From the NCBI GenBank assembly GCA_028285345.1, contig JANQPT010000025.1, positions 1 to 64,000 on the forward strand: a stretch of DNA of 64,000 nt, written 5' to 3'. This document shows positions 1 through 8,292 of the stretch, one piece after another. Position numbers and translations under genes: made by a program. The notes beneath the pieces are model-generated. The model did no database searches and was not told the origin of the DNA. It saw nothing but the letters and a program-made list of their open reading frames with translations. Origin of the DNA: Planctomycetales bacterium (GTDB lineage Bacteria > Planctomycetota > Planctomycetia > Planctomycetales > Planctomycetaceae). Numbering within the stretch: the first letter of the stretch is position 1; every line of letters starts with the position of its first letter.

Positions 1-900
1 CGGAGGAGTTCAGCGTGAGCGTGTACGCGCCGCCTTCGGCTGTGCTTCCCGATCCGCTGATGCTCAACTGCGGCGCTGCTTCCTGTACGTCAACATTCAA
101 AGAGTTCGCTTGGTACGTCCCGTCCTCATCGCTCGCAGTGGCGCTGATCGTATATTGCCCGCTGCCGGCATAGATGTGTGTCACCGACGACGGATCGCCG
201 TTGATCGTCTCCACAGTCCCGTCGCCCCAATCAATCGTCCAACCGCTGATCGTGTCGGCGCCTGGGTCGGATGACGAAAGGTCCAGCGTGTACGTCTCGC
301 CTTCGACAACCGAATTGCTTCCGGAAATGCTCAAGGTTGCGTCAACGTTCGTGACGTTCACTGCCAGCGTATTCGCCGAGTGCGTCCCGGTGGAATTCGT
401 CGCCGACGCTGCAATCGTGAAGTTGCTCGTGCCGTCAGCATACATGTGCGAGGCGGATGACGGATTACCACTGACCGTTTCGACCGTCCCGTCGCCCCAA
501 TCGATTGTCCAGCTGGTGATCGTGTCCGGTCCGGTGTCGCTCGCCGACAGCGATAACAGATAGGTTGCACCTTCCGCAACGAAAGATGAGCCGGAAATGT
601 TGAGTGCAGGAATCGGGTCGTAGACGCCCACCACAAGCTCATTGGACTGATAGGTGCCTTGTGCATCGGTGGCGGAAGCGCTGATCGTGAAGTCGCCCGG
701 ACCGCCCGTATAGACGTGCGTAGCCGTGCTGGGATTGCCATTGATCGTCTCCACCGTGCCGTCGCCCCAGTCGATCGTCCAGCTACTGATCGTCGACGAA
801 CTGTTCGTCTCCGATAAATTCAATGTGTACTCGCTGCCGACCGCAACGAGCGAGGCGCCGCTAATTGAGATTTCGTTATTGCTTGTCGACTCGGCCAACG
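1..900 (-). repeat. Tandem 270-bp coding repeats (90-aa PKD/Ig-like units)
   Basis: The DNA block encoding TIDWGDGT recurs with its edge at 240, 510 and 780, spacing exactly 270 bp. Each unit runs from an SISG...EG..Y.L.L strand pair through the WGDGTVET core to a ...TY.AN.L.V strand. Three complete units are visible, and a fourth begins at the window edge. Conservation at the DNA level is strongest over the core, which suggests recent duplication. Confidence 0.85.
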
Positions 901-2203
901 TGGCTGAAAGTGTGTATTGGCCGACCGAGCCATACTCTCCCGTACTGCGAACCACGAGCACGTAGTCACCTCCGGCAACGGTGGTAGAAATTGTCGCCCC
1001 ATAACTGGTCGACGGGTTGGCGGTGGCGATCAAACTGCCGGAAAGCGTCCGAAGTTCCAGCACCGCGTCGAGATTGGCCCCGATTTCGGCCACATTGACC
1101 GTAACATCGATCTGTCCGCCGGTTGTGCTGAAAGAGAATCCGTCCTGATCAGTCATCTGCTCGATGATGCCCGAGCCGGTCGCCGTGTCGCCCACAAAGT
1201 TTAGCGCCGTCGCGGAGCCTTGTCCGCCGTGGTCGTCGGTGCGGTAGCCAAAGCCGTTGGTTGATCGGGCGATCACCGCCATGTCGTCTTGGTAGGTGTT
1301 GGCCGAAGTCGACGTGCCATTGTGCCACGTGGTCCGTGTCTTGTAGTACGACAGTCCCATGATCGGCGCCCAATCGCCGCTGCCGGGGTGATACTCATCT
1401 GTCTTGGTGCCGTTGACATATCGGCTTTGGTGCCGTAAGCCGAAACCATGTCCTGCTTCGTGCGAGGAGGCTTCGCCGATGTACCGCGCCGTCTTCGCCA
1501 AATTGTCGGAAAAGACATAGACGGTGTTCACGATCGAATTCGTAAACGAGTTGACATAAGCGACGCCGCCGGCGTTTCCATACCAACTGCCGTTGCCGCC
1601 GATCGAGACCCTGAGTGCCGACCCGTTACTGAAATCGCCGGGATCGATCGTCGTGACGTCGATATTAAAGGGTGCGAAATCCTCCGACACTCGCTGCCAG
1701 ATCTCGGTCATCGCGTTGAGTTCCGCCGTACTAAACGACGTGAAGTCGTTATCGATACTGAACACCGGGGTGGTGACATTGTCCCACGATCCCCAGTCGG
1801 CTTCGAAGTGGCCGTCGAAGTCGAGATACAGCTTCACATCCGCATTTGGATTACTCGACAGCAGCGGCAAATTGGCCAAGGAAACCAGTTCGCCACCGGC
1901 CAACTCTTCTTCGCCGGTCGTGGTCGATTCGATCGGATCGAGTGCGTGAAAGTCCCCCCCGCAACCACACGTGCAACCTTCCGGATGGCACTGTTCATCG
2001 TTGGATCCATCATCAAGATCAACGCTGCCGTGCATCACCAGCCTCGGCTCCAGCGTTTGGAATCGAAGTGCGTCTTGCTGAGCTCGGCTGCGCCGGCTCT
2101 GTTTGTCCAGTAACGTGCAGCCCACCAGACGAGTTATCAACGAAGCCGTTTCGGCGGAAAAATATTGGGGAGTTCGGGTCGTATCGCGATCGCGGAATGA
2201 CAT
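1..2203 (-). CDS. LEPR-XLL metzincin-type metalloprotease with PKD-like repeats (partial, C-terminus off window)
   Basis: Open from an ATG at 2203 to the left edge (734 codons), in one continuous frame. A GGAGG ribosome site lies about 10 nt before the ATG. Residues 50-60 hold a LEPR-XLL-type motif (TLEPRLVMHGS), a planctomycete N-terminal signature of unknown function on exported proteins. A Cys-rich stretch follows, then a catalytic region with HEAGHGFGLRH at about residues 248-258, matching the metzincin zinc motif HExxHxxGxxH. After it comes a region resembling a pre-peptidase C-terminal domain, then 90-residue Ig/PKD-like repeats carrying WTIDWGDGTVET. It probably acts as a secreted or surface zinc protease or adhesin. 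A c-di-GMP-I riboswitch sits in its leader. The catalytic reading is inferred from the motif; the substrate is unknown. Confidence 0.85.
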   Translation of the reverse strand, partial: MSFRDRDTTRTPQYFSAETASLITRLVGCTLLDKQSRRSRAQQDALRFQTLEPRLVMHGSVDLDDGSNDEQCHPEGCTCGCGGDFHALDPIESTTTGEEELAGGELVSLANLPLLSSNPNADVKLYLDFDGHFEADWGSWDNVTTPVFSIDNDFTSFSTAELNAMTEIWQRVSEDFAPFNIDVTTIDPGDFSNGSALRVSIGGNGSWYGNAGGVAYVNSFTNSIVNTVYVFSDNLAKTARYIGEASSHEAGHGFGLRHQSRYVNGTKTDEYHPGSGDWAPIMGLSYYKTRTTWHNGTSTSANTYQDDMAVIARSTNGFGYRTDDHGGQGSATALNFVGDTATGSGIIEQMTDQDGFSFSTTGGQIDVTVNVAEIGANLDAVLELRTLSGSLIATANPSTSYGATISTTVAGGDYVLVVRSTGEYGSVGQYTLSATLAESTSNNEISISGASLVAVGSEYTLNLSETNSSSTISSWTIDWGDGTVETINGNPSTATHVYTGGPGDFTISASATDAQGTYQSNELVVGVYDPIPALNISGSSFVAEGATYLLSLSASDTGPDTITSWTIDWGDGTVETVSGNPSSASHMYADGTSNFTIAASATNSTGTHSANTLAVNVTNVDATLSISGSNSVVEGETYTLDLSSSDPGADTISGWTIDWGDGTVETINGDPSSVTHIYAGSGQYTISATASDEDGTYQANSLNVDVQEAAPQLSISGSGSTAEGGAYTLTLNSS

Positions 2204-2246
2204 TGCGGGATGCCTCCAGATTTGAGATTTCGCTCAGAAATGAGTT

Positions 2247-2332
2247 GACCTTTTCGGCAGCCTGGCGATCTCTGTGTCGAGACCCATGGCTTTGCGTCCC
2301 CGCCTCACGACGGGTTTGCCATTGTCGAAGGC
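2247..2332 (-). promoter_or_regulatory. Cyclic-di-GMP-I (GEMM-I) riboswitch, copy 1
   Basis: The minus strand carries the GEMM signatures GGCAAACC and GGACGCAAAGCC. Between them is a 6-bp stem (CCCGTC/GGCGGG) capped by a GNRA tetraloop (GTGA), as in the aptamer's docking hairpin. A second hairpin with a TCTC/GAGA stem follows, and the ends can pair as P1 (CCTTCG with CGAAAAGG). The base corresponding to Vc2 G20 is G, which favours c-di-GMP over c-AMP-GMP. It lies about 45 nt before the ATG of the LEPR-XLL protease. No poly-U follows, so control is more likely translational. Confidence 0.88.
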
Positions 2333-2340
2333 CCTGGAGG

Positions 2341-2805
2341 AGAGCAGCAGCCCACGGCGGTTGAACGAGCCTGTCCGGCGGATACTGCGCCGACTCCACT
2401 CGCTACTAAAACTGTGTGTCAAGAATGACGATGTGTCAAAGCCTCGCCGCTGAATGCGTTGAGTTGCTCAGATCAAGCCGATTGATGCGTGAAAACGGAT
2501 CCGCTTTCGCGTTGTCTGGCCCAACAACAACTCTGCAGCAGAACTTCGCTCCTCTGATTGAGAACCACGTCCTGGGGACGAACATGGTTCTGTTGCCAAT
2601 CTCAATCAAGAATTGAGAACCGATACAGATCGACTTGTGCCGTCAAGCGGAAGGGCACCGCAGATCAATTCACCTTGCGTCGGATCCACCTGGTGACCAG
2701 GCGCTTTCCGAAAGGTTTGCCAATAAAACAAAATACGTCGATTAAGGCAATGGCGGTTATTTAAAATAGCGCTAATTGGATGTCTGGATAACCATCTCTC
2801 GCAAA
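2341..2805. other. Intergenic leader region, no gene recognised
   Basis: The stretch lies between the Tad operon terminator and riboswitch copy 1 and must hold the promoter for the protease transcript. Two minus-strand TTGACA hexamers are visible (2417-2422 and 2434-2439), but neither has a convincing -10 box at 16-18 nt, so no promoter is called. Short reading frames here have no recognisable protein features. Confidence 0.5.
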
Positions 2806-2840
2806 ACAAACAAAAAGCCCGAGCCGTTTCGGACTCGGGC
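2806..2840 (-). terminator. Rho-independent terminator of the Tad-like operon
   Basis: On the minus strand a 7-bp GC-rich stem (GCCCGAG/CTCGGGC, at 2834-2840 and 2817-2823) is followed by TTTTTG and further T-rich sequence. It lies 29 bp after the stop codon of the last TadE-like gene, in the right orientation to end that operon. Confidence 0.85.
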
Positions 2841-2868
2841 GTTCGTCTGCATTGCTCACCGAAAGCTC

Positions 2869-3315
2869 TCAAAACATCACCAAGTCGACGCGCTCGCGGT
2901 CCAGCGTCATCGAGTTTGATAACACCGTGCCGTTCAGAAACGTCGGAATCAGCCAGCTGTTTTCCGCCACCGGCACGTCGATCGTGACGGTGACGCTCGT
3001 GGTATCGGAAGTAATCACACTCGGCTCGACCGTCAAATCAAAGTCGGTCAGCGAGACGGCGTTGAGTACGAATTCCGCGGCGTCTTCGACGTCGGCAGCC
3101 GTGGCGCCCGGGACAATGCCTACGCGTGTCCCTTCATAACAGGCGGTCTTAATCGCATGTCGAATCATGTTGGCGCGGGCGAATTCCAACTGCGCAAACA
3201 CCAGCAAGAACAACACCGGGACCGTCAGCGCGAATTCCACCGTGACCGCACCCCCGCGGTCGGCCTGGGTATCAGCCGGTTTTCTTATTAAGTTACGCAT
3301 CGTAGGAGCCCCCAT
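2869..3315 (-). CDS. TadE-like pilus assembly / pseudopilin protein
   Basis: This is a 148-residue TadE-family protein, a minor component of Flp/Tad-type secretion and pilus systems. The N-terminus is short and basic. A hydrophobic segment at about residues 23-43 carries the conserved Glu at 27 (GGAVTVEFALTVPVLFLLVF), and a soluble beta-rich C-terminal part follows. The start could also be the internal ATG at 3300 (MRNLIRK), which has a G-rich site before it. It is the third gene of a minus-strand operon, 59 bp after the TadG-like gene, and is followed directly by a terminator. No flp pilin or TadA ATPase is visible nearby. Confidence 0.85.
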   Translation of the reverse strand: MGAPTMRNLIRKPADTQADRGGAVTVEFALTVPVLFLLVFAQLEFARANMIRHAIKTACYEGTRVGIVPGATAADVEDAAEFVLNAVSLTDFDLTVEPSVITSDTTSVTVTIDVPVAENSWLIPTFLNGTVLSNSMTLDRERVDLVMF

Positions 3316-3374
3316 ATTGAAATCATCACGGAATCAACCGACGGCAAGTCGCCGATTGATTCCGGTTGTGTTTG

Positions 3375-4532
3375 TCACTCGGTGAACGTCACCGGTACTG
3401 TCAGTGCGATTTGGCGAAACACGTCCTGCAGGCCCTCGGCGTCGAGCGCGTGAAAGTGATGTCCTCCGCCGGCTGCCGCCACGTCTTGCATCAATGCTTG
3501 GTCGGCGCCCGCGCCAAAGGTCACGGTATGAATCGTCACATTCTGGGCCGCCGCGGCCTGTGCGGCGGTCATTACGTCGCCGCCGGTCGTCGGCACACCG
3601 TCGGTCATCAGCACCATGGTCTTGACCGCAAATTCTCGCGATGAGTCCGGGTCCATTAGCACCGCTACACCGGTATCGATGCCGGCGGCGATGTCGGTTG
3701 CACCGTTGAAGATTCGCGAAGTAATGTCGTCCATGGCGGTGCCGATCAGTGTGTGATCCGAGGTCATCTCTTGGTCAATTTCGACGCGCAGGTTGTTAAC
3801 GCCGAACGCCGAGTAGTCGCTGGCATAGGAAACCAGTGACACCCATTCGACTTGCGGAGTCTGCCCCAGCGCGTCCGTAAACCCGTCGACCGCGTCGTCC
3901 AACGCGATCCAGCGGCTGTCGTACTGTGGCGGCATCTCAAACCGCCACATGTTTTCGCCCGTCCAGGCCACCGTATCATCCACTTCCCATTTCATTGAAC
4001 CGGAGCGGTCAACCACGATGCAAATATCGCGGTCGAGCCGTACGACCGTTGAACTTCGCGTTGTTTCAAATTCTGTGAGATTGAAGATGCGGCCGAAGAA
4101 CAAACCGACCGGTCCCGACGGGGAGTTTTGAGTCCGCCGGCCGAGAACACGAATGCTATTAATCGGCTCGCCGTTAGGCGTAAAGTCCCAGCCGCCGTTC
4201 TCCATCAGTTCCGACCGGCCCGGAATGATGTCCGCGTCGTCCAGCAGCAATGGGGCGGATGCCACCAAATTCGCTGCCGCCAGTGCCCGCGCCGCGTCCC
4301 GCGCCGCATCGAGGTCTTGGAGACGCGTCAGTGATTCGCCGGCCGCGCGGGCAGCCGCGTCGGTCGAGATTTGCAGTTCGGTCCGGGCCAACTGCATGTA
4401 GGCGACGTCGACAGAGAACGCAACCCCCGCCAACAGGACCACCAACATAGCCGCGACCAACACAACCATCGCCCCCCGCCGCTCCGGCGGCTGGGCACTG
4501 AAGAGTTCTCTGATTCGTCGTCGATTTTTCAT
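3375..4532 (-). CDS. TadG-like protein with von Willebrand factor A domain
   Basis: The protein has 385 residues. A hydrophobic segment at about 20-41 (GAMVVLVAAMLVVLLAG) matches the Tad/TadG N-terminal helix. A Tad-type linker with conserved ARTELQ.STDAAA.AA follows. A VWA domain from about residue 168 has an intact MIDAS (DRSGSM at 175-180, a later GATD and MTDG). TadG proteins are envelope-anchored parts of Tad apparatuses, and the VWA domain suggests metal-dependent adhesion. The start has a GAGGT site 7 nt upstream. It sits between two tadE-like genes in one operon under riboswitch copy 2. Confidence 0.88.
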   Translation of the reverse strand: MKNRRRIRELFSAQPPERRGAMVVLVAAMLVVLLAGVAFSVDVAYMQLARTELQISTDAAARAAGESLTRLQDLDAARDAARALAAANLVASAPLLLDDADIIPGRSELMENGGWDFTPNGEPINSIRVLGRRTQNSPSGPVGLFFGRIFNLTEFETTRSSTVVRLDRDICIVVDRSGSMKWEVDDTVAWTGENMWRFEMPPQYDSRWIALDDAVDGFTDALGQTPQVEWVSLVSYASDYSAFGVNNLRVEIDQEMTSDHTLIGTAMDDITSRIFNGATDIAAGIDTGVAVLMDPDSSREFAVKTMVLMTDGVPTTGGDVMTAAQAAAAQNVTIHTVTFGAGADQALMQDVAAAGGGHHFHALDAEGLQDVFRQIALTVPVTFTE

Positions 4533-4568
4533 GGTACACCTCGCCTTATTAATTCTGGGAATACATGA

Positions 4569-5069
4569 CTATTCCCGAACCATGGTCGCCTGAAATGTCA
4601 TTGTCTGCCCGGTCAAATACTCGAGCGGCAAGACGGAATTATCATCGCAAGGCGCTGAGACGGTAATTGTCACCAGCTCCCCTTTTTCTGCAGTGCTCAC
4701 GTCGGCGGGATTGACGGTCACCGTCGGGTTTTTCACGTCCCGCACCGTTAGCAGATTCATTGTCGCCGCGATGACGTCGCTCGATTGCGAATCGTATTTG
4801 GCGCCGACGCGGGCGCCTTCGTAGCTGGCGGTCGCCAAGGATTCCCGCAGGAACACCATGTCGGCGATTTCAATCGCCCCCAGCACCAGCAACGTCACAA
4901 TCGGCAATGTGACTGCGAATTCCACCGCCGCGACACCGTCCCGTTGCCGGGAACGACAAGCACGTCCGTTGCGCGTACCGCGAACGTTCTGTTCATCCTC
5001 TGCGGTGTGCGATGAGAACCGCGGGTTCTCGGCTGCGCAAGCACGACGGACGAAGCGATTAGCCCACAT
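4569..5069 (-). CDS. TadE-like pilus assembly / pseudopilin protein
   Basis: This 166-residue TadE-family protein has an unusually long polar, basic N-terminal tail of about 45 residues. A hydrophobic helix at about 46-69 follows, with the conserved Glu at 50 (VAAVEFAVTLPIVTLLVLGA), then an extracytoplasmic beta-rich part with Cys in SAPCDDNS. The start at 5069 has a strong GAGGGGG site about 6-8 nt upstream. It is the first gene of the tadE-tadG-tadE operon and lies directly behind the c-di-GMP riboswitch leader. Confidence 0.87.
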   Translation of the reverse strand: MWANRFVRRACAAENPRFSSHTAEDEQNVRGTRNGRACRSRQRDGVAAVEFAVTLPIVTLLVLGAIEIADMVFLRESLATASYEGARVGAKYDSQSSDVIAATMNLLTVRDVKNPTVTVNPADVSTAEKGELVTITVSAPCDDNSVLPLEYLTGQTMTFQATMVRE

Positions 5070-5091
5070 CGCTGCACCCCCTCAAAAAACT

Positions 5092-5181
5092 AGAACTTTC
5101 GGCGGCCCGGCTGACTCACGCCGAGTCCCGTGGCTTTGCGTCCCCGCCTCGCGACGGGTTTGCCCTTTTTACGAAGGTTCT
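5092..5181 (-). promoter_or_regulatory. Cyclic-di-GMP-I (GEMM-I) riboswitch, copy 2
   Basis: On the minus strand it has GGGCAAACC, then a 6-bp stem with GCGA tetraloop, then GGACGCAAAGCC. A GACTC/GAGTC hairpin follows, and P1 can form from AACCTTCG and CGAAAGTT with one mismatch. The core is nearly identical to copy 1. G is kept at the position corresponding to Vc2 G20. A run of six T (5084-5089) follows P1 directly, before the Shine-Dalgarno of the tadE-like gene, so ligand-stabilised P1 could affect termination or translation. The direction of control cannot be told from sequence. Confidence 0.9.
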
Positions 5182-5235
5182 GGAGGGGACAGTCACCTGC
5201 GTCCAGATGGCACTTAGTGAAAAATGCCTACTTAA

Positions 5236-5264
5236 CTAGTAGGTCGAATCCACACGGTTGTCAA
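5236..5264 (-). promoter_or_regulatory. Putative promoter for the riboswitch-Tad operon
   Basis: A perfect minus-strand TTGACA (5259-5264) is followed after 17 nt by TACTAG (5236-5241), a weak -10. Transcription would start about 50 nt before riboswitch copy 2. The rest of 5182-5371 holds no gene; the divergent promoter for the gene at 5372 should also lie here, but I could not identify it. Confidence 0.45.
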
Positions 5265-5371
5265 AGAAATAGCCGCGAGATTCCATTGAAATTATTCTCA
5301 ACGGTCTACAGACGTGATAGCATGATTCGAAAGTTCAACATCGAGTCTACGTTCTAGAGCGCAGGGTGATC

Positions 5372-6160
5372 ATGGCCTCAGACAACGAATCAGGCGCGGT
5401 CGTCGAGGGCGATAGTGGTTATCGCGTGGTGGTTTTCGCCACGGCGGACGATCCCCACGAATTCCGCGACCTGCTGACAGAGCGGCTCTCGATGCACCCC
5501 ACAGACGCCATGATCCTCGTCCATGCCACGCCGGGGATTCTGCCGGAGCGACTGGATAAGAGCGGCGCCGAGCAGCTTGCGTCGGCGATCGAGGAATTGG
5601 GCCTGACCACAAAGGTAATTTCCGCCTCCGAAATCCCGGATTTTGTGCATGCCACGCAAGTCCATAACGTCAGTTTAGAAGACGAGGGGTTGGCGATTCT
5701 CAGTGACGGCGACCAACAGGTCAACCTGATTGCGTGGCCTGAAATCGAGCTGCTCAGTGTGGGCCAGATTCCGGGCACGATCAAGCGGCATTTCCACTTT
5801 GAGACCGATATCATCCTCACGCCGGCCCGACGGAGATATATTGCGCCCGACGAGCTTTCCGGAAAATCGACGACTGTGCTGTGGATTCTCTGCGAGAACT
5901 TGCGCAAGGGTTTTCGTATTGAAAAGACGCACATGAACTTCAGCAGTCTGGGAGACCGGCTTACTGAATCGGCGACCACAAACTTTCGACTGTTCGTTGA
6001 AGAAATTGCCTCACGTGCGACAACAGCATTTCAGACACCGGCCACGAGAAATTATTTGGGGCACGGAACACTCCGGCATATTCAATTCGCCGACGAAGAG
6101 GAATTGGAACGCTATACCGCATTTCACCTCATCGTGCGTGAGTGGCTCCAGAGCAATTGA
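5372..6160 (+). CDS. Conserved-looking protein of unknown function
   Basis: I do not recognise this protein of about 262 residues. It has no signal peptide or membrane segment. The composition is acidic, with an alternating alpha/beta pattern (RVVVFATADDPHEF, AMILVHATPG), and a later part with HFHFETDIILTPARRR reads like a regulatory or binding fold. The ATG at 5372 has AGGG 5 nt upstream; an in-frame GTG lies at 5366. It is divergent from the c-di-GMP-controlled Tad operon and converges with tmk. Cytoplasmic location is inferred. Confidence 0.7.
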   Translation: MASDNESGAVVEGDSGYRVVVFATADDPHEFRDLLTERLSMHPTDAMILVHATPGILPERLDKSGAEQLASAIEELGLTTKVISASEIPDFVHATQVHNVSLEDEGLAILSDGDQQVNLIAWPEIELLSVGQIPGTIKRHFHFETDIILTPARRRYIAPDELSGKSTTVLWILCENLRKGFRIEKTHMNFSSLGDRLTESATTNFRLFVEEIASRATTAFQTPATRNYLGHGTLRHIQFADEEELERYTAFHLIVREWLQSN

Positions 6161-6179
6161 CGGCGCAATAGCTCGACGT

Positions 6180-6851
6180 TCAAGCGCGCGCATCGCTGAC
6201 GAGTTGCCAGATCTCGTCGGCCACCTCGTCGATCGGACGAATCTCACCCCGCTCAAGCCCCTCAACCACCCGCCAAGAACGGTCGGTCTCCGCCTGCTGC
6301 AGGTAGACCTGGTGGACCTTCGCCAAGTAACCCGCGTCCGCTTCCTGCAGGTCGGCGGCGCGGGTGGTGTAGCTGCGCTGCGATTTGCGGGAAATTAATT
6401 CCTGTGCTTGACTCGGCGGGAGATTCAGCAGAATCGTCAAATCAGGTCGCGGCAGATTGTAGATTCCATACTCGATCTTGGTGATCCAGTCGATCAGTTC
6501 CCGCTGTTCGTCTCCGTCCGCCTTCGACGCCTGATGGGCAACGTTTGAGGCGACAAATCGATCGAGCACGACGTAGTCGTTTTCTGAAATGGCCGTTTGC
6601 AACAACTCCCGCGATTCAAAGCGGTCACCGGCATAGAGCAGCGCCGCGAGAAACGGGCTGACTTGGTCGAGACTACCAAAACGACCATTCAAAAAGTCGC
6701 CAATCGATTTCCCGAACAGAGTCTGTTCGTACCGGGGAAAGCTGAACAACTCCACGCTCGCCCCCGCCGCTGCCAACCGCTCGCAGAGGAGCCCCGCTTG
6801 AGTCCCCTTGCCGGACCCGTCGATCCCTTCAATGTTTACGACAAATGCCAA
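6180..6851 (-). CDS. tmk: Thymidylate kinase
   Basis: It phosphorylates dTMP to dTDP in the cytoplasm. The 223-residue protein has the P-loop GIDGSGKGTQ at residues 9-18, a substrate-binding DRF (where DRY/DRx is usual) in VVLDRFVASNVAHQ, and an Arg-rich lid near RKSQRSYTTR. The only sensible start is TTG at 6851, giving the normal short N-terminus (MAFVVNIEGIDG); a GGTGAG site lies just upstream and an in-frame stop lies shortly before it. It is 39 bp after mtaB on the same strand, so probably co-transcribed. Confidence 0.93.
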   Translation of the reverse strand: MAFVVNIEGIDGSGKGTQAGLLCERLAAAGASVELFSFPRYEQTLFGKSIGDFLNGRFGSLDQVSPFLAALLYAGDRFESRELLQTAISENDYVVLDRFVASNVAHQASKADGDEQRELIDWITKIEYGIYNLPRPDLTILLNLPPSQAQELISRKSQRSYTTRAADLQEADAGYLAKVHQVYLQQAETDRSWRVVEGLERGEIRPIDEVADEIWQLVSDARA

Positions 6852-6890
6852 ATTCTCACCCGCTCTGCTCTTTGATCACTTCCGCAGGAG

Positions 6891-8192
6891 TTACACCGGC
6901 AGCTGCGCCGCTTGAGCGACCTCGGCAATCACCCCGTCATCTTCGACGGACCGGCCGGTGACGGTAACGATTTCACCGATCGCCGTCGCACCATCGGGAA
7001 TCTGAACCGGGGCGTAGCGGCATGCCGTGCCGGAGACCCAGCCGGGCCGGTCCCCGGATTCCCGTTCGACCAGCACGTCGAACTCACAGCCGACCAGTGA
7101 CTTGTAATACTCGCGTGCCAGTTGCGTGCCCAGTTCCGAGAGCCGCTGCACGCGTTCTTTTTTGACCTCGGCGGGAATCTGGTCGGGATACGTCGCCGCC
7201 GGTGTCCCCTCCCGCGCACTAAACGGAAAGACATGAATCTTCATAAAACCCGCCCGGCGGCAGAGGTCGAGCGTCTCCTGGAAATCGGCCTCCGTCTCGC
7301 CGGGAAAGCCGACAATCACATCCGTGCTGAACGCCGGATTCTCGAGCCGCTCGCGGAGAATCTCCATCTTGCTCAAGAACATCTCCAAGCTATAGCGGCG
7401 TTTCATCCGCAACAGCACGCTCCGTGATCCGCTTTGCAGCGAGGGATGAAAATGCGGACAAAGCCGGGTCGCACCAGAGGCCGCCTCCACAAAGTCAGGC
7501 GAAACTTCCGCCGCTTCGATGCTCGATAGCCGCATTCGCCACTCGCCAGGAATTCGGTCCAATCGCTCGATCAGATGCGCCAAGCGAAACGGCGCTTTGC
7601 CGCTGCGCCCCCGCGTTGCCTCGACGCCATAGTGTCCGAGATGAATGCCACAAAGCACGATTTCTCGATGCCCGTTGTCGATCAGCCGGCGAACTTCCGC
7701 TTCGATCTCCTCCGGCGGTCGGCTCCGCAACCCGGGCCGGACTTGGGGAATAATGCAGTACGTGCAGTTGAGAATACAGCCGTCCTGCACTTTCACATAT
7801 GCCCGCCGTCGCCCTTGAAATGTGCTGATTCCGGTCGGAAAATCGCTCACCCCGACTCGGCCCAAAACGTCGGGAAGTTCCCGCTTGTCTTCGACGACTT
7901 CGATAACGCCCGGCAGCCGGCTGAGCGTCTCCGGCTCGCGCGTGGCGTAGCAACCCATCACGATCGTCCGCGTGCCGGGGTTTTTGCGCTCCAATTGGCG
8001 GATCAGTTGCCGCCCCTTCGCGTCGCCGGTCGCAGTCACCGTGCAGGTATTCACCACGCATAGATCGGCGTTTTCCTGGTCGGCCGCTTCGCGATACCCG
8101 CCGCGCAGCAGCGCTTCCTTGACCAGTTCCGTTTCGTATTGATTGACCTTGCAGCCTAAAGTGACCAGGCGGCAAGTCGGTTGCGCGTTCAT
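6891..8192 (-). CDS. mtaB: tRNA (t6A37) methylthiotransferase MtaB
   Basis: This radical-SAM enzyme adds a methylthio group to t6A at position 37 of tRNAs. The 433-residue protein shows the UPF0004 domain with its three cluster Cys (C14, C50, C81), the radical-SAM motif CILNCTYC (C139, C143, C146), then SAM-domain motifs (DVIVGFPGETEADF) and a C-terminal TRAM-like domain from about 370. MtaB instead of MiaB or RimO is inferred from the N-terminal LGCKVNQYE. The downstream gene is tmk. Confidence 0.93.
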   Translation of the reverse strand: MNAQPTCRLVTLGCKVNQYETELVKEALLRGGYREAADQENADLCVVNTCTVTATGDAKGRQLIRQLERKNPGTRTIVMGCYATREPETLSRLPGVIEVVEDKRELPDVLGRVGVSDFPTGISTFQGRRRAYVKVQDGCILNCTYCIIPQVRPGLRSRPPEEIEAEVRRLIDNGHREIVLCGIHLGHYGVEATRGRSGKAPFRLAHLIERLDRIPGEWRMRLSSIEAAEVSPDFVEAASGATRLCPHFHPSLQSGSRSVLLRMKRRYSLEMFLSKMEILRERLENPAFSTDVIVGFPGETEADFQETLDLCRRAGFMKIHVFPFSAREGTPAATYPDQIPAEVKKERVQRLSELGTQLAREYYKSLVGCEFDVLVERESGDRPGWVSGTACRYAPVQIPDGATAIGEIVTVTGRSVEDDGVIAEVAQAAQLPV

Positions 8193-8292
8193 GAAACCAA
8201 GTCGACCAATTTCAACTCCGATAATTCAGGCTGCCGCCTGACGCCCAAATCCCAAACCAGCGTAGGGGCAGACGGAATCTCCGCCGGCACCA

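Noticed and set aside
1448..2113. A 221-codon open frame on the plus strand
   Set aside because: It is the exact antisense of the LEPR-XLL protease, whose zinc motif, LEPR-XLL motif and ribosome site are clear; the plus-strand protein has no domain.
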